The position numbers were made by a program, and so were the translations under genes. Positions 32,594 to 40,625 of a DNA stretch of 44,777 bases are shown piece by piece. The DNA is taken from the NCBI GenBank assembly GCA_005883955.1, contig VAXH01000078.1, forward strand, positions 22,311 to 67,087, given 5' to 3'. Under the pieces are notes generated by a model. It was not told where the DNA came from, searched no databases, and saw nothing but the letters and a program-made list of their open reading frames with translations. The stretch comes from Actinomycetota bacterium (lineage in GTDB: Bacteria > Actinomycetota > Thermoleophilia > Gaiellales > Gaiellaceae). Each line of letters opens with the position of its first letter. Within the stretch, counting starts at the first letter, position 1.

Positions 32594-33090
32594 ACCGCTG
32601 CGTAGACGAGGTCGCCGAACGACTCGCGCACGACCGCATCGAAGTCCACGGGCAGTCGGCCATCGGCGTTCGCAAACAGTCGGAGTTCGCGAAGAAGAAA
32701 GACGAGCTCTTCGTCGTGCGCGGGATTCCGGCCCTCGGCCTCATGGGCGAGGCGTTCGAGCTCCCAGATGTTCCATTCTCGCGGTGCTCCATCCAGCGGC
32801 AGGCGAACGACCGGTTCCGATTGCTCCTCGGCAACTTCGCGCTGGGCCTCCGGAGGCGGCACTGACCGAAGTTGAGGTGCCGGCTCCCCGGGCTCTGGTC
32901 TCGGCGGCTGCGGCGCGGGGGCCGGCGGCGCCGGCTCGGGCACCGGCGGCTCCGGCTCCGGCAAAGGCGTGGGCGGATGCTCGTCGGCCGTGGGCTCCGG
33001 AGGAGCCGCAGACATGCCTTCGACGTCCGGCTTCGTGACGCGCGCTTGCAGAAGACGGAAGCGGCGGATAACGGAGGCGGACATCTTCAC
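32590..33090 (-). CDS. Pro-rich hypothetical protein with conserved-looking C-terminal helix domain
   Basis: A 166-residue protein of unknown function. Residues ~28-95 are a low-complexity Pro/Glu/Ala stretch (PEPEPPVPEPAPPAPAPQ), and residues 104-166 form a compact, charged, helical domain (EWNIWELERLAHEAEGR, EELVFLLRELRLFANADG, PVDFDAVVRESFGDLV). No signal or membrane segment. GTG at 33090 overlaps the upstream stop (GTGA); ATG at 33084 is an equal choice. Translation of the Pro runs should depend on EF-P. Groups with the membrane protein upstream and the RlpA-like gene downstream. Confidence 0.7.
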   Translation of the reverse strand: MKMSASVIRRFRLLQARVTKPDVEGMSAAPPEPTADEHPPTPLPEPEPPVPEPAPPAPAPQPPRPEPGEPAPQLRSVPPPEAQREVAEEQSEPVVRLPLDGAPREWNIWELERLAHEAEGRNPAHDEELVFLLRELRLFANADGRLPVDFDAVVRESFGDLVYAAV

Positions 33091-33782
33091 GGTCGAGAGT
33101 GCTCCTCGGGCTCCGGCAGATCGAAGAGCTCGGCGACCTCATCCGGAGGACGATCGGTCCGCTCGGACGGCGGCAGCAGGCGCACGTGTTTCGGCAGCTC
33201 GACCTCCGGAGGTTCCGCTGCAAGCACGTCGCGCTCACGGCGCCGAAACCAACCGCGCCTCCGAGCCGGCTCGAGCGGCTCTAGCTTGGGACGAGTGGGC
33301 TCTGCTCCTGGCGGCTCGAGTTCCTGCTCCTGCTCCGGCTCCGCCTCGGGCCCGTGGTTCGCCACGACGGCCGGCTCGGCCCGCGGAGCGATGATGGTGA
33401 CGGCTTCGGCGGCTTCGGGCGCAGGCTCCGGCTTCTGCTCCGCCGCCGGCTCGAGTTCAGGCTCGCGTTCAGGTTCCGGCTCCGGTTCTACCGGCGGCTC
33501 CGGTTCTGCTTCGGGCGCCGGCTCGGCCGCGACGAGTGGCGGCGGCGGCTCGGCATGCTCGGCCCGCGGCGGGGAGGCAGGAACGTAGTACGGTCGCCGC
33601 CACGGCGGCGCGGCCGCCCAGATCCGGTCCGCGCTCAGCTCGAGCAAGGCGACGACGAGCCAGCCGCCAGCCATGACGACGACGATCCACTTACTCGCGA
33701 GATCGGCGTAGGCCGCGCCGACCGCGAGCGCGATCAGGAAGAGCGCTTCGATCGCAAACCGCGGCCCGAGTCGTGCCGGCAT
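33087..33782 (-). CDS. Membrane protein with two helices and Pro/Glu-rich tail
   Basis: A 231-residue protein. Two N-terminal membrane helices (AIEALFLIALAVGAAYADLA, ~10-29, and WIVVVMAGGWLVVALLEL, ~32-49) leave a long tail with PEPEPEREPELEP-type repeats (~75-175), then a basic patch ARRRGWFRRRERD and an acidic end. The tail resembles a flexible spacer ending in an interaction motif. ATG at 33782 with TAGGCT 9 nt upstream. It heads a coupled trio with the Pro-rich and RlpA-like genes; function unknown, possibly envelope or division-related. Confidence 0.72.
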   Translation of the reverse strand: MPARLGPRFAIEALFLIALAVGAAYADLASKWIVVVMAGGWLVVALLELSADRIWAAAPPWRRPYYVPASPPRAEHAEPPPPLVAAEPAPEAEPEPPVEPEPEPEREPELEPAAEQKPEPAPEAAEAVTIIAPRAEPAVVANHGPEAEPEQEQELEPPGAEPTRPKLEPLEPARRRGWFRRRERDVLAAEPPEVELPKHVRLLPPSERTDRPPDEVAELFDLPEPEEHSRP

Positions 33783-33791
33783 GACGCGGAG

Positions 33792-33797
33792 AGCCTA
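33792..33797 (-). promoter_or_regulatory. Putative -10 box TAGGCT for the membrane-protein trio
   Basis: TANNNT hexamer ending 9 nt before the ATG at 33782, in the 33-nt gap after the coiled-coil gene. No clear -35. Confidence 0.3.
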
Positions 33798-33815
33798 GCG
33801 CTCGTGAGACTCGGC

Positions 33816-34697
33816 TTACGCCGAGCCCGGGCCGTCAGGCTCTTCGTCGGGCGCGGCGACCGGCGGCTCGACCGGAGCCGGCACTGAAAGCGGTGGAGCG
33901 GCCGACGCTGGCGGGGACGGCGTGCCGGGCGAGGATGCCTCTTCGGCGCCGCTCGAAGCGGCGGTGGGTCCACGGCTCGCCTCGGTTGCGGCTTGGGCTG
34001 CCTCGACGATCTTGTTGGCGACGCGCCCGATCTCCTCGTCGCCCAAACCGGCGGCCGCCAGTAGCTGCTCGGCGCCCTCCTGCGCCCGGGCCATCACGGC
34101 CGAGGCCTGCGCCCGCGCCCACTCGAGCGTTTGCTCGACTTCGGCTCGCGCCGCGTTGGTCAGCTCGGTCGCCTGGTGCCGTGCCTGCTCGAGCAGCCTG
34201 TTCGCTCGGGCTTCCGCCTCGCGGATTTCGGCGGTCGCGTGGCGCTGTGCCTCGGCCTGCGATTCACGGGCCTCGTTCCGCGCCGCATTGAGCATCTCGG
34301 CGCGCTGGCGCTCGCTCTCCTGGCGGAAGCGCTCAACCTCGTGCTCGCGTTCCTGCAACTCGCGCTGGCGCCGACTGACCTCTTCCTCGGTTCGCCGAAA
34401 CTGCGCCGCTGATGCAGTCTGTGCGTCCCGCTCGATCGTGTCGGCCATGTCGGCGGCGGCGCGGATCATGTGCAGCGCGTCCATGCGGACGGCGTGGCCG
34501 GTCGGCTCCACTTGGCCGCTGCGAGCAGCCGCCTGAAGCACGCGCAGTTGCACCTGGAGCTGCGTCGTATGCCGCCTGAAGGACTCGAAGGCCTCCTTGA
34601 CGCGCTCCGGGTCGAAACCACCGTCCGCGAGCGTCGGGAGTTCTTCGACACTCGGGAGCGGGGTCAGAGACGCCTGTTGTCCTCGTTCGCTGGCCAT
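33816..34697 (-). CDS. Long coiled-coil protein, DivIVA-like
   Basis: A 293-residue soluble protein. Residues ~25-85 are a helical lead region (GGFDPERVKEAFESFRRHT), ~88-220 an uninterrupted coiled coil (EEEVSRRQRELQEREHEVER and following, rich in Ala/Glu/Arg/Gln), ~240-293 a Pro/Ala/Ser tail. The composition and the AEARANRLLEQARHQATELT type of repeat resemble the C-terminal coils of DivIVA/Wag31 proteins, but the short DivIVA N-terminal domain is not clear, so the name is tentative. ATG at 34697 begins MASERGQQ; frames extending further overlap aspS. Lies between aspS and the membrane-protein trio. Confidence 0.65.
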   Translation of the reverse strand: MASERGQQASLTPLPSVEELPTLADGGFDPERVKEAFESFRRHTTQLQVQLRVLQAAARSGQVEPTGHAVRMDALHMIRAAADMADTIERDAQTASAAQFRRTEEEVSRRQRELQEREHEVERFRQESERQRAEMLNAARNEARESQAEAQRHATAEIREAEARANRLLEQARHQATELTNAARAEVEQTLEWARAQASAVMARAQEGAEQLLAAAGLGDEEIGRVANKIVEAAQAATEASRGPTAASSGAEEASSPGTPSPPASAAPPLSVPAPVEPPVAAPDEEPDGPGSA

Positions 34698-34744
34698 CAG
34701 CTTCGGAAGTATGGCGACTGCATCGGCGGAAGAGCCATTTCGGG

Positions 34745-36484
34745 TTAGTCCTTCGCGGCGACGACGGCGATTCCTAGCTCGGCAAGCTGCCCCGACGAAA
34801 CCTTTGTCGGCGCCCCGCTCATCGGATCGACCCCGGCCTGGTTCTTCGGGAAGGCGACCGTGTCGCGGATGTACGGCTCGTCGAGGAGCGCCATCGAGAG
34901 CCGGTCGATGCCCGAGGCGATGCCGCCGTGCGGGGGAGCTCCCATCGCGAGCGCGTCCAGCAGGAAGCCGAACTTCGCACGCTGTTCCTCGGGCGAGATG
35001 TCGAGCAGACCGAAGATCTGGCCCTGCAGCTCGGCCTCGTGGATCCGGAAGGAGCCGCCCGCAATCTCGATCCCGTTGACGACCAGGTCGTAGGCGATCG
35101 CTCGCGCCGCGCCGGGGTCGGAATCGAGCAGCTCGAGGCTTTCGTCGTTCGGCCGCGTGAACGGGTGGTGCTCCGCCTTCCAGCGCTTTTCCTCCGCGTC
35201 CCAGACGAGCAGCGGGAAATCGGTCACCCAGAGAAAGCGCCACGCCTCACGGTCGATCAGCTCGAGCTCGCGGCCGAGGTGGAGACGTAGCGCCCCGAGC
35301 ACGCGCGCTACCATCGCCGGCTCGTCGGCCGCGAACAGCACCGTCGTCGCCGGCTCCGAGCGGAACGCGTCGAGCTCCTCCTGCGAGAGGAACTTGGCGA
35401 ACGGCGATCGGACCTCGCCCTCCTCGTCGTAGACGATGTACGCGAGACCCTTTGCCCCCCACTCCTTCGCGAACCCTTCGAGCCTTTCGAGGTCGGCACG
35501 CGAGAACTCCTGAGGGACTCGCAGGAAGCGCACGGCCGGCGCGTTCGCGAAGACGCCGAACTCGGACCCGAGCGTCAGCGCCGTGGCGTCCTCGATCTCG
35601 AGCCCGAAGCGAAGGTCCGGCTTGTCGGAGCCGTAGCGCGCCTGCGCTTCGTCCCAGGTCATCCGCTGGAACGGGCCGTGGATCGCCACGCCGAGGCAGT
35701 CGCGCCAGACGCTCCCCATCGTCTGCTCCATCAACGCAAAGATGAACTCCTGGTCAGGGAAGGCCATCTCGACATCGAGCTGAGTCAGCTCCTGCAGGCG
35801 ATCGGCGCGCAGATCCTCGTCCCGGAAGCAGCGCGCGATCTGGTAGTAACGCTCGAACCCGGAGATTACGAGCAGTTGCTTGTAGATCTGCGGCGACTGC
35901 GGCAGGGCGAAGAAACGGCCCGGCTGCAGCCGCGTCGGGACGAGGAAGTCGCGCGCTCCCTCCGGGGTCGGCTTGCCCATGATCGGCGTCTCGATGTCGA
36001 CGAAGCCGGCGGCTTCCATCTCTCGACGGATGGCCGAGACCGCTCGCGCGCGTGTGCGGATGTTCCGTTGCATCTTCTCCCGGCGCAGGTTGACCCACCG
36101 GTAGCGGAGCCGCAGCGTCTCGTCGACGCCCTCCTCGTCCAGCTGGAACGGGAGCGGCGGAGCGGTCGCGAGCACCCTCAGCGTGTCGACTTGGAGCTCG
36201 ACCTCACCCGTCGGCAGGTTCGGGTTCGCGGCCTCGGGCGCGCGGACGACGACCTCGCCTTCTGCCTGGAGCACGTACTCGTTTCTGATCCCGTGTGCCT
36301 GCTTCGCCGCCTCGGGCGAGCGCTCGGGGTTGACGACGAGCTGGCTGATCCCGGTCTCGTCGCGGAGATCGACGAAGATCAGGCCGCCGTGGTCGCGGCG
36401 GCGGGCGACCCAGCCGGCGAGCGTGTGGCGCTCGCCGACATGATCGGTGCGGACTTCGCCCGCGCCGAGGTCCCGCCAGCTCAT
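34745..36484 (-). CDS. aspS: Aspartyl-tRNA synthetase
   Basis: Class II synthetase of the bacterial type. 579 residues: N-terminal OB fold for the anticodon (HTLAGWVARRRDHGGLIFVDL), motif 1 around FVDIETPIMGKPTPEGARDF, motif 2 with FERYYQIARCFRDEDLRADR, the bacterial insertion (GAD) domain (~285-420) and motif 3 GGIASGIDRLSMALL. ATG at 36484 overlaps the hisS stop (ATGA). Whether it also charges tRNA-Asn depends on gatCAB, not in this window. Confidence 0.97.
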   Translation of the reverse strand: MSWRDLGAGEVRTDHVGERHTLAGWVARRRDHGGLIFVDLRDETGISQLVVNPERSPEAAKQAHGIRNEYVLQAEGEVVVRAPEAANPNLPTGEVELQVDTLRVLATAPPLPFQLDEEGVDETLRLRYRWVNLRREKMQRNIRTRARAVSAIRREMEAAGFVDIETPIMGKPTPEGARDFLVPTRLQPGRFFALPQSPQIYKQLLVISGFERYYQIARCFRDEDLRADRLQELTQLDVEMAFPDQEFIFALMEQTMGSVWRDCLGVAIHGPFQRMTWDEAQARYGSDKPDLRFGLEIEDATALTLGSEFGVFANAPAVRFLRVPQEFSRADLERLEGFAKEWGAKGLAYIVYDEEGEVRSPFAKFLSQEELDAFRSEPATTVLFAADEPAMVARVLGALRLHLGRELELIDREAWRFLWVTDFPLLVWDAEEKRWKAEHHPFTRPNDESLELLDSDPGAARAIAYDLVVNGIEIAGGSFRIHEAELQGQIFGLLDISPEEQRAKFGFLLDALAMGAPPHGGIASGIDRLSMALLDEPYIRDTVAFPKNQAGVDPMSGAPTKVSSGQLAELGIAVVAAKD

Positions 36485-37722
36485 GCCGAGAGCCTCTCCG
36501 CAAGCTCGTCGAGCGGAACCTCGATGTCCTGCGTTCCGGGCGTACGGATGATGGCGGCGGTCGGGCCGACGACGACGGTGGTGCGCGCGCCGAGGCGCCC
36601 CGCCTGGGTCAGCTGGCCCTTCAGCGAGCGGCCCGCGTAGTCGGTGTCGGCCGTGCGGCCCACCGCACGAAGCGTGGCCATCAGCGCGAGCACGCGGTCG
36701 CGGGGAGCTCCCGCGTCGCAGGCGAAGAAGACGTCGATCGGCTCTTCGGCCGGCGCGTCGACACCAGCGTGCTCGAGCGCGAGCAGCAGCCGTTCGATCC
36801 CGGCGCCGAAGCCGACCCCCGGAGTGTGCTGACCGCCGATCTCCTCGATCAGGCCGTCGTAACGACCGCCGGCGCAGATCGCGCTCTGCGCGCCGTGCTC
36901 GGGCCCGATGAACTCGAAGACCGTCCGGGTGTAGTAGTCGAGGCCGCGGACCAGGGTGGGCACGAGCTCGTAATCGATCCCGTAGGCATCGAGGAACGAT
37001 CGAACCGTGTCGAAGTGCTCGCGGCACGCGTCGCAGAGCGACTCCCCGATCTTCGGGGCGTCCTCCAGGGCAGCGCGCACCCGCTCGTCCTTCACATCGA
37101 ACACCCGTAGCGGCGTCGTTGCGCGTTTCCGGCGCGCGTCCTCGTTCAGGACGTCGTCGTGAGCGTCCAGCCACGCTGTCAGACGCTCGATGTAGGCAGG
37201 GCGGCACTGCGCATCGCCGATCGAGTTGAGCTCCAGCCTGTACTCGGTCACGCCGAGTCGCCGCAGGAGCTCCGAGTAGAGCTGGATCAGCTCGGCGTCG
37301 AGGGCGGGATCGTCGGAGCCGATTGCCTCGACCGAGGCCTGGTAGTGCTCGCGGTAGCGGCCCTTCTGGGGCGCGGCGTAGCGATAGATCGACGCGACGG
37401 CGTAGAGCTTCTGCGGCTGTGGCTCGCGTTGCAGCCCGTGCTCGAGGTAGGCGCGGCAGATCGGCGCCGTCGCGTCCGCGCGAAGTGTGAGCGAGCGGCC
37501 CCCCCGGTCTTCGAACGTGTACATCTCCTTCTGGACGACATCCGAGCCCGCACCCGACGTGCGCGCAAAGAGCTCGGTGTCCTCGAAGACCGGCGTCTGG
37601 ATGCGCCGGTAGCCGTAGAGCGCGCAGAGACCCTCGATCTCGCTCGTGACCCGCTGCCAGAGCGGCTGTTCGGCCGGCAGGACGTCGTGCGTCCCCCGCG
37701 GCGCCTCGAACTTGGGGCTCAC
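36481..37722 (-). CDS. hisS: Histidyl-tRNA synthetase
   Basis: Class II synthetase. 413 residues: opening KFEAPRGTHDVLP, motif 1 (GYRRIQTPVFEDTELFART), TLRADATAPICRAYLEHGL, motif 2 (ASIYRYAAPQKGRYREHYQ), the histidine-specific LVRGLDYYTRTVFEF and AGGRYDGLIEE, motif 3 GVGFGAGIERLLLAL and the C-terminal anticodon-binding domain. GTG at 37722 overlaps the MBL gene stop (GTGA). Confidence 0.97.
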   Translation of the reverse strand: MSPKFEAPRGTHDVLPAEQPLWQRVTSEIEGLCALYGYRRIQTPVFEDTELFARTSGAGSDVVQKEMYTFEDRGGRSLTLRADATAPICRAYLEHGLQREPQPQKLYAVASIYRYAAPQKGRYREHYQASVEAIGSDDPALDAELIQLYSELLRRLGVTEYRLELNSIGDAQCRPAYIERLTAWLDAHDDVLNEDARRKRATTPLRVFDVKDERVRAALEDAPKIGESLCDACREHFDTVRSFLDAYGIDYELVPTLVRGLDYYTRTVFEFIGPEHGAQSAICAGGRYDGLIEEIGGQHTPGVGFGAGIERLLLALEHAGVDAPAEEPIDVFFACDAGAPRDRVLALMATLRAVGRTADTDYAGRSLKGQLTQAGRLGARTTVVVGPTAAIIRTPGTQDIEVPLDELAERLSA

Positions 37723-38357
37723 GAGGCGCGCAGCTCGGCGAGGAACGGGTTGGCGGCGAGCTCGGCGCCGAGCGTCGTCTCGGGGCCGTGTCCGGAATAG
37801 ACGGTCGTTTCGGGAGGGAAGCGATCGGCCAGCAGGCGGATCGAGGCGACGAGCGTGTCCCAGTCGCCGAACGGCAGGTCGGTGCGGCCGACCGAGCCCG
37901 CAAACAGAACGTCCCCCGAGAAGAGACACCCCTCCGCGTAGTAGGCGAGGTGAGCCGGCGAGTGGCCCGGGACGCGCAGCGTCTGGAACGTGATCCCAGC
38001 CAGCTCGAGGGTCTCGTCGCCTTCGAGCAGGACCTCGGGCGCGTAGGGCCGGAGCGGCAGCTCGGCCGGCGCGAAGTCGTTGATGCGCTCGAGTGCGATC
38101 CGCTCCTCGGCGGCCATGTGAACGGGTGCGCTGGTCGCTTCGGCCAGGTCGGCGACCCCGCCGAGGTGGTCCCAGTGGCCGTGCGTGATCAAGATCGCGA
38201 CACAAGAGGCACCGAGCCGCTCGAGCTCGCGTCCGAGCACTCCCGCGTCGCCGCCGGGATCGATCACAACCGCTTCTGGAGTCTCTGGGGAAGCCCTGAC
38301 GACGTAGCAATTCGTCGCGATTGGCCCAAGCTCGTAGCGTTCGACGGCGAGGCTCAT
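37719..38357 (-). CDS. MBL-fold metallo-hydrolase, glyoxalase II-like
   Basis: A 212-residue metallo-beta-lactamase-fold enzyme. The metal motif is complete: ITHGHWDHLGG, then VPGHSPAHLAYY (His), LFSGDVLFAGSVGRTDLPFG (bridging Asp) and YSGHGPETTLG (last His). This set is typical of small hydroxyacylglutathione-hydrolase-like proteins found upstream of hisS in Actinobacteria; the substrate is not known. ATG at 38357 with TAGACT 8 nt upstream. Head of the MBL-hisS-aspS operon. Confidence 0.9.
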   Translation of the reverse strand: MSLAVERYELGPIATNCYVVRASPETPEAVVIDPGGDAGVLGRELERLGASCVAILITHGHWDHLGGVADLAEATSAPVHMAAEERIALERINDFAPAELPLRPYAPEVLLEGDETLELAGITFQTLRVPGHSPAHLAYYAEGCLFSGDVLFAGSVGRTDLPFGDWDTLVASIRLLADRFPPETTVYSGHGPETTLGAELAANPFLAELRAS

Positions 38358-38365
38358 GACGGCCG

Positions 38366-38371
38366 AGTCTA
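38366..38371 (-). promoter_or_regulatory. Putative -10 box TAGACT for MBL-hisS-aspS
   Basis: TAGACT ends 8 nt before the ATG, the same hexamer and spacing as found before hutH. Confidence 0.45.
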
Positions 38372-38450
38372 CGGCGTCATGGCGGGCAGAGTTTCCACTT
38401 TTGTTCCGATCGCGCCACACTCGTGCGCGGGCTGAAGCGCCACCGTTGAC

Positions 38451-38468
38451 CCCACCCCCGGGGGTGGG
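38451..38468. repeat. 18-bp perfect GC palindrome CCCACCCCC/GGGGGTGGG
   Basis: Gap-free palindrome in the 199-nt space between the divergent MBL and cupin genes. As RNA it would need to open a loop from the centre. It shares the CCCCACC/GGTGGGG theme with the hairpin at 7585-7605. Nothing else was seen in this space except the cupin -10 candidate. Confidence 0.5.
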
Positions 38469-38541
38469 AAACGCCGGGTTGGGGTGCGCTGCAGGCGAAC
38501 CGACGGCTCGTCGTGCGCCCGCGCAGACGCGAGAGCCTGGT

Positions 38542-38547
38542 TAGGAT
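38542..38547 (+). promoter_or_regulatory. Putative -10 box TAGGAT for the cupin gene
   Basis: TANNNT hexamer ending 9 nt before the TTG start at 38557. No clear -35. Confidence 0.35.
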
Positions 38548-38556
38548 CCGGCGCTC

Positions 38557-38895
38557 TTGCGGAGCTGGGACCTTCACGAGATCGAGGTGGAAGGCGGCAG
38601 CCGCTCGCCGGTCGTGCTCGACTCCGACGAGGCGGCGCGCGTGGTGTTCATCGTGCTCGAGCCGGGGCAGTCGCTCGGCGATCATCAGGTCAAGGAGCAT
38701 GCCTTCGTGCTGGTCGTCGAGGGCATGGCACGAGTCGAGGCCGGAAGTGAAGCGGTCGAGGCGGGCCCCGGAACGCTGTGTATGTTCGAGCCCGACGAAC
38801 GACGGTCGGTTTCGAGCGAGGCCGGAGCACGGATCCTCTTGCTGCTCGCGCCCTGGCCGGGCGAAGGTCACTACCGCGGGGACGCGCCGGCGTAG
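38557..38895 (+). CDS. Cupin-domain protein
   Basis: A 112-residue single cupin barrel. Motif 1 is weak (PGQSLGDHQVKEHAFVLVVE, with two His and a late Glu that could hold a metal) and motif 2 reads GPGTLCMFEPDERRSV. Small stand-alone cupins bind metals or small ligands; no substrate can be named. TTG at 38557 begins the first strand (RSWDLHEIEVEGG). It is convergent with the small membrane-protein gene (19-nt gap) and divergent from the MBL gene. Confidence 0.75.
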   Translation: MRSWDLHEIEVEGGSRSPVVLDSDEAARVVFIVLEPGQSLGDHQVKEHAFVLVVEGMARVEAGSEAVEAGPGTLCMFEPDERRSVSSEAGARILLLLAPWPGEGHYRGDAPA

Positions 38896-38914
38896 GCGCA
38901 GCGCTGCAGGCGAC

Positions 38915-39334
38915 CTAACGCTTTGCGGCAGGATCTTGGCCGGACCTGCGCAGGTAGGTTCGGTACGCCGTGCGGTCCATCACGTACGTGAGCGGGACGA
39001 AAAGGGCCGAGTAGGCGAGCGAGCTGAGGAAGCGCACCTCGATCGCCGAGTGTTTGTTCACGAGCGAGAAGACGATGAAGAAGAGCGGCAAGAACAAGAG
39101 CGCGCGGCGAAACGACCGGTTCCAGGACGGGGGCTTTGCCTGCCGTAGCGGCCCCGTTGGTTTGCCGCTTTTCGCCTTGGCCCCGTTCGCGTTGCTCTTG
39201 CCGCGCCAGCGGCGCCGCTCGGGTTCGTCCTCCGGGGGTGGCTCGATCTCGCGTCCCGTCTCGTCGACATAGACGTATTCGTATTCGTGCCGCCTTTCCT
39301 TCGCTCGGCGTCGTCGCTGCTTGCGTGAAGGCAT
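38915..39334 (-). CDS. Small membrane protein with basic N-terminal tail
   Basis: A 139-residue protein of unknown function. The N-terminus is very basic (PSRKQRRRRAKERRHEYEY), followed by an acidic Pro-rich piece (EPPPEDEPERRRW), a basic linker and two membrane helices (RALLFLPLFFIVFSLVN, ~81-97, and FLSSLAYSALFVPLTYVMD, ~104-122), with a short basic end. Both termini are likely cytoplasmic. ATG at 39334, TAGGCT box 7 nt upstream overlapping the hutI stop. Confidence 0.75.
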   Translation of the reverse strand: MPSRKQRRRRAKERRHEYEYVYVDETGREIEPPPEDEPERRRWRGKSNANGAKAKSGKPTGPLRQAKPPSWNRSFRRALLFLPLFFIVFSLVNKHSAIEVRFLSSLAYSALFVPLTYVMDRTAYRTYLRRSGQDPAAKR

Positions 39335-39341
39335 CAGAGCT

Positions 39342-39347
39342 AGCCTA
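39342..39347 (-). promoter_or_regulatory. Putative -10 box TAGGCT for the small membrane protein
   Basis: TANNNT hexamer ending 7 nt before the ATG at 39334. It contains the hutI TAG stop, so the match may be partly chance. Confidence 0.25.
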
Positions 39348-40625
39348 GCGCGGCCCGTTTTCCTGGGATCGTTCTGCGGCGCGGCTCCATGTGACCTGGC
39401 CGCGCTCGATCACCGTCGCGACGATGTCGCCGCCGAGGTGGTACGCGAGGTAGCGCCAGTCCGTCGCGTCGAGCAGGACGATGTCTGCGGAATACCCCGA
39501 TGCGATCCTGCCGACATCCCCGGCGACACCGAGGACGAAGGCGGCGTTGACGGTGCAGGCCGAGAGTGCCTGCGCAGGCGTGAGCCGAAGCTGCGTCACC
39601 GCCAGCGACGAGACGACCGCGAGGCTCTCGCAGAAAGAGCTGCCGGGATTGAAGTCGGTTGCGATTGCAATCGCCGCCCCCGCGTCGACTAGCGCCCGCG
39701 CGGGGGGCATCGGACGGTCGAGGAAGATCGCGCTCGCCGGCAGCAGGACGCCGACGACGTCGCTCGCCGCCAGCATTCGGATCCCGTCTTCGCCCGTCGC
39801 CTCGAGATGGTCGACCGAGCGCGCGCCGAGCTCGATCGCCAGCGGAATCGCACCCTGCTCGGTGAACTGGTCGCCGTGCAGGCGAAGAGCCAGCCCCGCG
39901 GCGTGGCATGCGTTCAGATAGCGGCGAGCCTGGTCGACATTGAAGGCGTCTTCCTCCAGAAAGACATCGGCAGTCGCCGCTAGCAGCGCAGCGTCCGGCA
40001 GGACTTCGGCGAGCGCGAAGTCGAGATACGCGTCGGCGTCCCCGAACTCCGGCGGCACCGCGTGCGCACCGAGCCAGGTCGCGGTCCCGCCCGCCTCCCG
40101 AATCGCGCGCAGCGATGCGAGCTCCGTCTCGCGGTCGAGTCCGTAGCCGGACTTGGCTTCGAACGTCGTCGTCCCCGCTCGCCGCATCCACCGGCGATGG
40201 CGGCGAACCGCATCCGCCAGGTTCGCTTCACCCGCAGACCGCGTGGCCCGCACCGTCGCGAGAATCCCCCCACCTGCTGCGTGCAGCTCCTCGTAGGACG
40301 CTCCGGTTGCGCGCAATTCGAACTCGTCGACGCGGTCGCCGGCGAAGCAGGCGTGCGTGTGGCAGTCGACCAGGCCCGGCACGGCGCAGAGGCCGCGACC
40401 GTCAAGCTCCTCGAGTTCGCCGGCGGTCCCCTGAAAAGCGGCGTGGAGCTCGCGCATCGGGCCGAAGGAAGTGATGCGCCCGTCTTCGCAGAGGACGTAC
40501 GCGTCGCGGACGACCTCGACGGCCGCGAGCGCGTCGCCCCGAAGCGGTGCTTCGCTGCCGGCCGGCGTCGCGAGCTGCGCGAGATCGCGGACAAGCAGCC
40601 GCCGCCCGCCTGCGCGATCGCTCAC
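39345..40625 (-). CDS. hutI: Imidazolonepropionase
   Basis: Third step of histidine degradation, hydrolysing 4-imidazolone-5-propanoate to N-formimino-glutamate. 426 residues of the amidohydrolase fold: metal motif [58 protein letters not shown] and [16 protein letters not shown] at 40625 overlaps the hutU stop (GTGA). Last gene of the hut operon; no hutG or hutF follows within the window. Confidence 0.96.
   Translation of the reverse strand: MSDRAGGRRLLVRDLAQLATPAGSEAPLRGDALAAVEVVRDAYVLCEDGRITSFGPMRELHAAFQGTAGELEELDGRGLCAVPGLVDCHTHACFAGDRVDEFELRATGASYEELHAAGGGILATVRATRSAGEANLADAVRRHRRWMRRAGTTTFEAKSGYGLDRETELASLRAIREAGGTATWLGAHAVPPEFGDADAYLDFALAEVLPDAALLAATADVFLEEDAFNVDQARRYLNACHAAGLALRLHGDQFTEQGAIPLAIELGARSVDHLEATGEDGIRMLAASDVVGVLLPASAIFLDRPMPPARALVDAGAAIAIATDFNPGSSFCESLAVVSSLAVTQLRLTPAQALSACTVNAAFVLGVAGDVGRIASGYSADIVLLDATDWRYLAYHLGGDIVATVIERGQVTWSRAAERSQENGPR

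Noticed and set aside
36481-38310. 609-residue hisS with a long N-terminal extension
   Set aside because: The extension reads through the MBL gene in another frame and has no homology; GTG at 37722 with a GTGA overlap is the true start. The same reasoning trims aspS, hutU, nusB and efp.
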